Positions 14,946 through 15,007 of a stretch of 15,007 nt of DNA are shown here, piece by piece. The position numbers and the translations under genes are program-made. Origin of the DNA: Bacillota bacterium (lineage in GTDB: Bacteria > Bacillota > Clostridia > Saccharofermentanales > DTU023); the NCBI GenBank assembly GCA_023388605.1, contig JAEWFX010000039.1, forward strand, positions 1 through 15,007, written 5' to 3'. Every line of letters begins with the position of its first letter. Position 1 is the first letter of the stretch. The notes under the pieces are model-generated. The model did no database searches. It saw only the letters and a program-made list of their open reading frames with translations, and was not told the origin of the DNA.

Positions 14946-14967
14946 TGATCAGATGTTGAGTGATGAT

Positions 14968-15000
14968 ATGGGATCGTGATTTCCACGGTCTCATTTTTTT
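14968..15000 (+). terminator. Rho-independent terminator after yajC
   Basis: GGGATCGTG (14970-14978) pairs with CACGGTCTC (14984-14992) over nine pairs, two of them G-U, with a 5-nt loop; two more A-T pairs extend the base. Seven T follow (14994-15000). It lies 23 bp past the yajC stop codon. The GAGGTG after it (15001-15006) could be a ribosome binding site of a gene beyond the window. Confidence 0.85.
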
Positions 15001-15007
15001 GAGGTGT

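Noticed and set aside
14946..15007. Region after yajC considered as a riboswitch or T-box leader of a downstream gene.
   Set aside because: Only one hairpin with a T run is present in about 60 bases; a simple terminator explains it.

Overview
The window reads as chromosomal backbone of a low-to-moderate GC Gram-positive bacterium, most likely a member of the Clostridia/Firmicutes. Supporting signs are the gene order comM(yifB)-dprA-topA-trmFO, the folate-dependent TrmFO tRNA methylase, a sortase, a YdbC/PC4 protein, AGGAGG-type ribosome binding sites and hairpin-plus-T-run terminators. There are no rRNA or tRNA genes, CRISPR arrays, insertion sequences or phage genes. Nearly all the DNA is coding, and every gap of more than 100 bases holds regulatory sequence.

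Left part (1-4230): the first codons of a response regulator run off the left edge, divergent from an RluA-type pseudouridine synthase. A small orphan prepilin peptidase on the minus strand converges on the latter. Divergent from the peptidase, glycogen phosphorylase (glgP) and a PC4-like ssDNA-binding protein (ydbC) form a two-gene unit that ends at a bidirectional terminator. Middle (4230-7000): a minus-strand operon ychF-coaE-sortase. Right part (7054-12070 and on): comM and dprA abut, then topA, trmFO and queA run with overlapping ends, and yajC has its own apparent promoter and terminator.

The most notable signal is a pair of matching regulatory elements in the two divergent intergenic regions (1386-1424 and 7054-7093). 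Each has four direct repeats of about 10 bp, consensus TATTTCGACA. Each faces a gene of natural transformation or type IV pilus function (prepilin peptidase; comM-dprA) and backs onto a divergent gene (glgP; ychF). In both cases exactly 23 nt separate the array from an extended -10 element of the divergent gene. The repeat core TTCGACA equals the Spo0A box (complement TGTCGAA). This suggests one master regulator, Spo0A or a competence regulator of similar specificity, acting on both loci.

Functionally, the window joins tRNA and rRNA modification (RluA-type, TrmFO, QueA), DNA topology and transformation (TopA, ComM, DprA, prepilin peptidase), glycogen use (GlgP), CoA synthesis (CoaE), ribosome-associated nucleotide hydrolysis (YchF) and the envelope (sortase, YajC).
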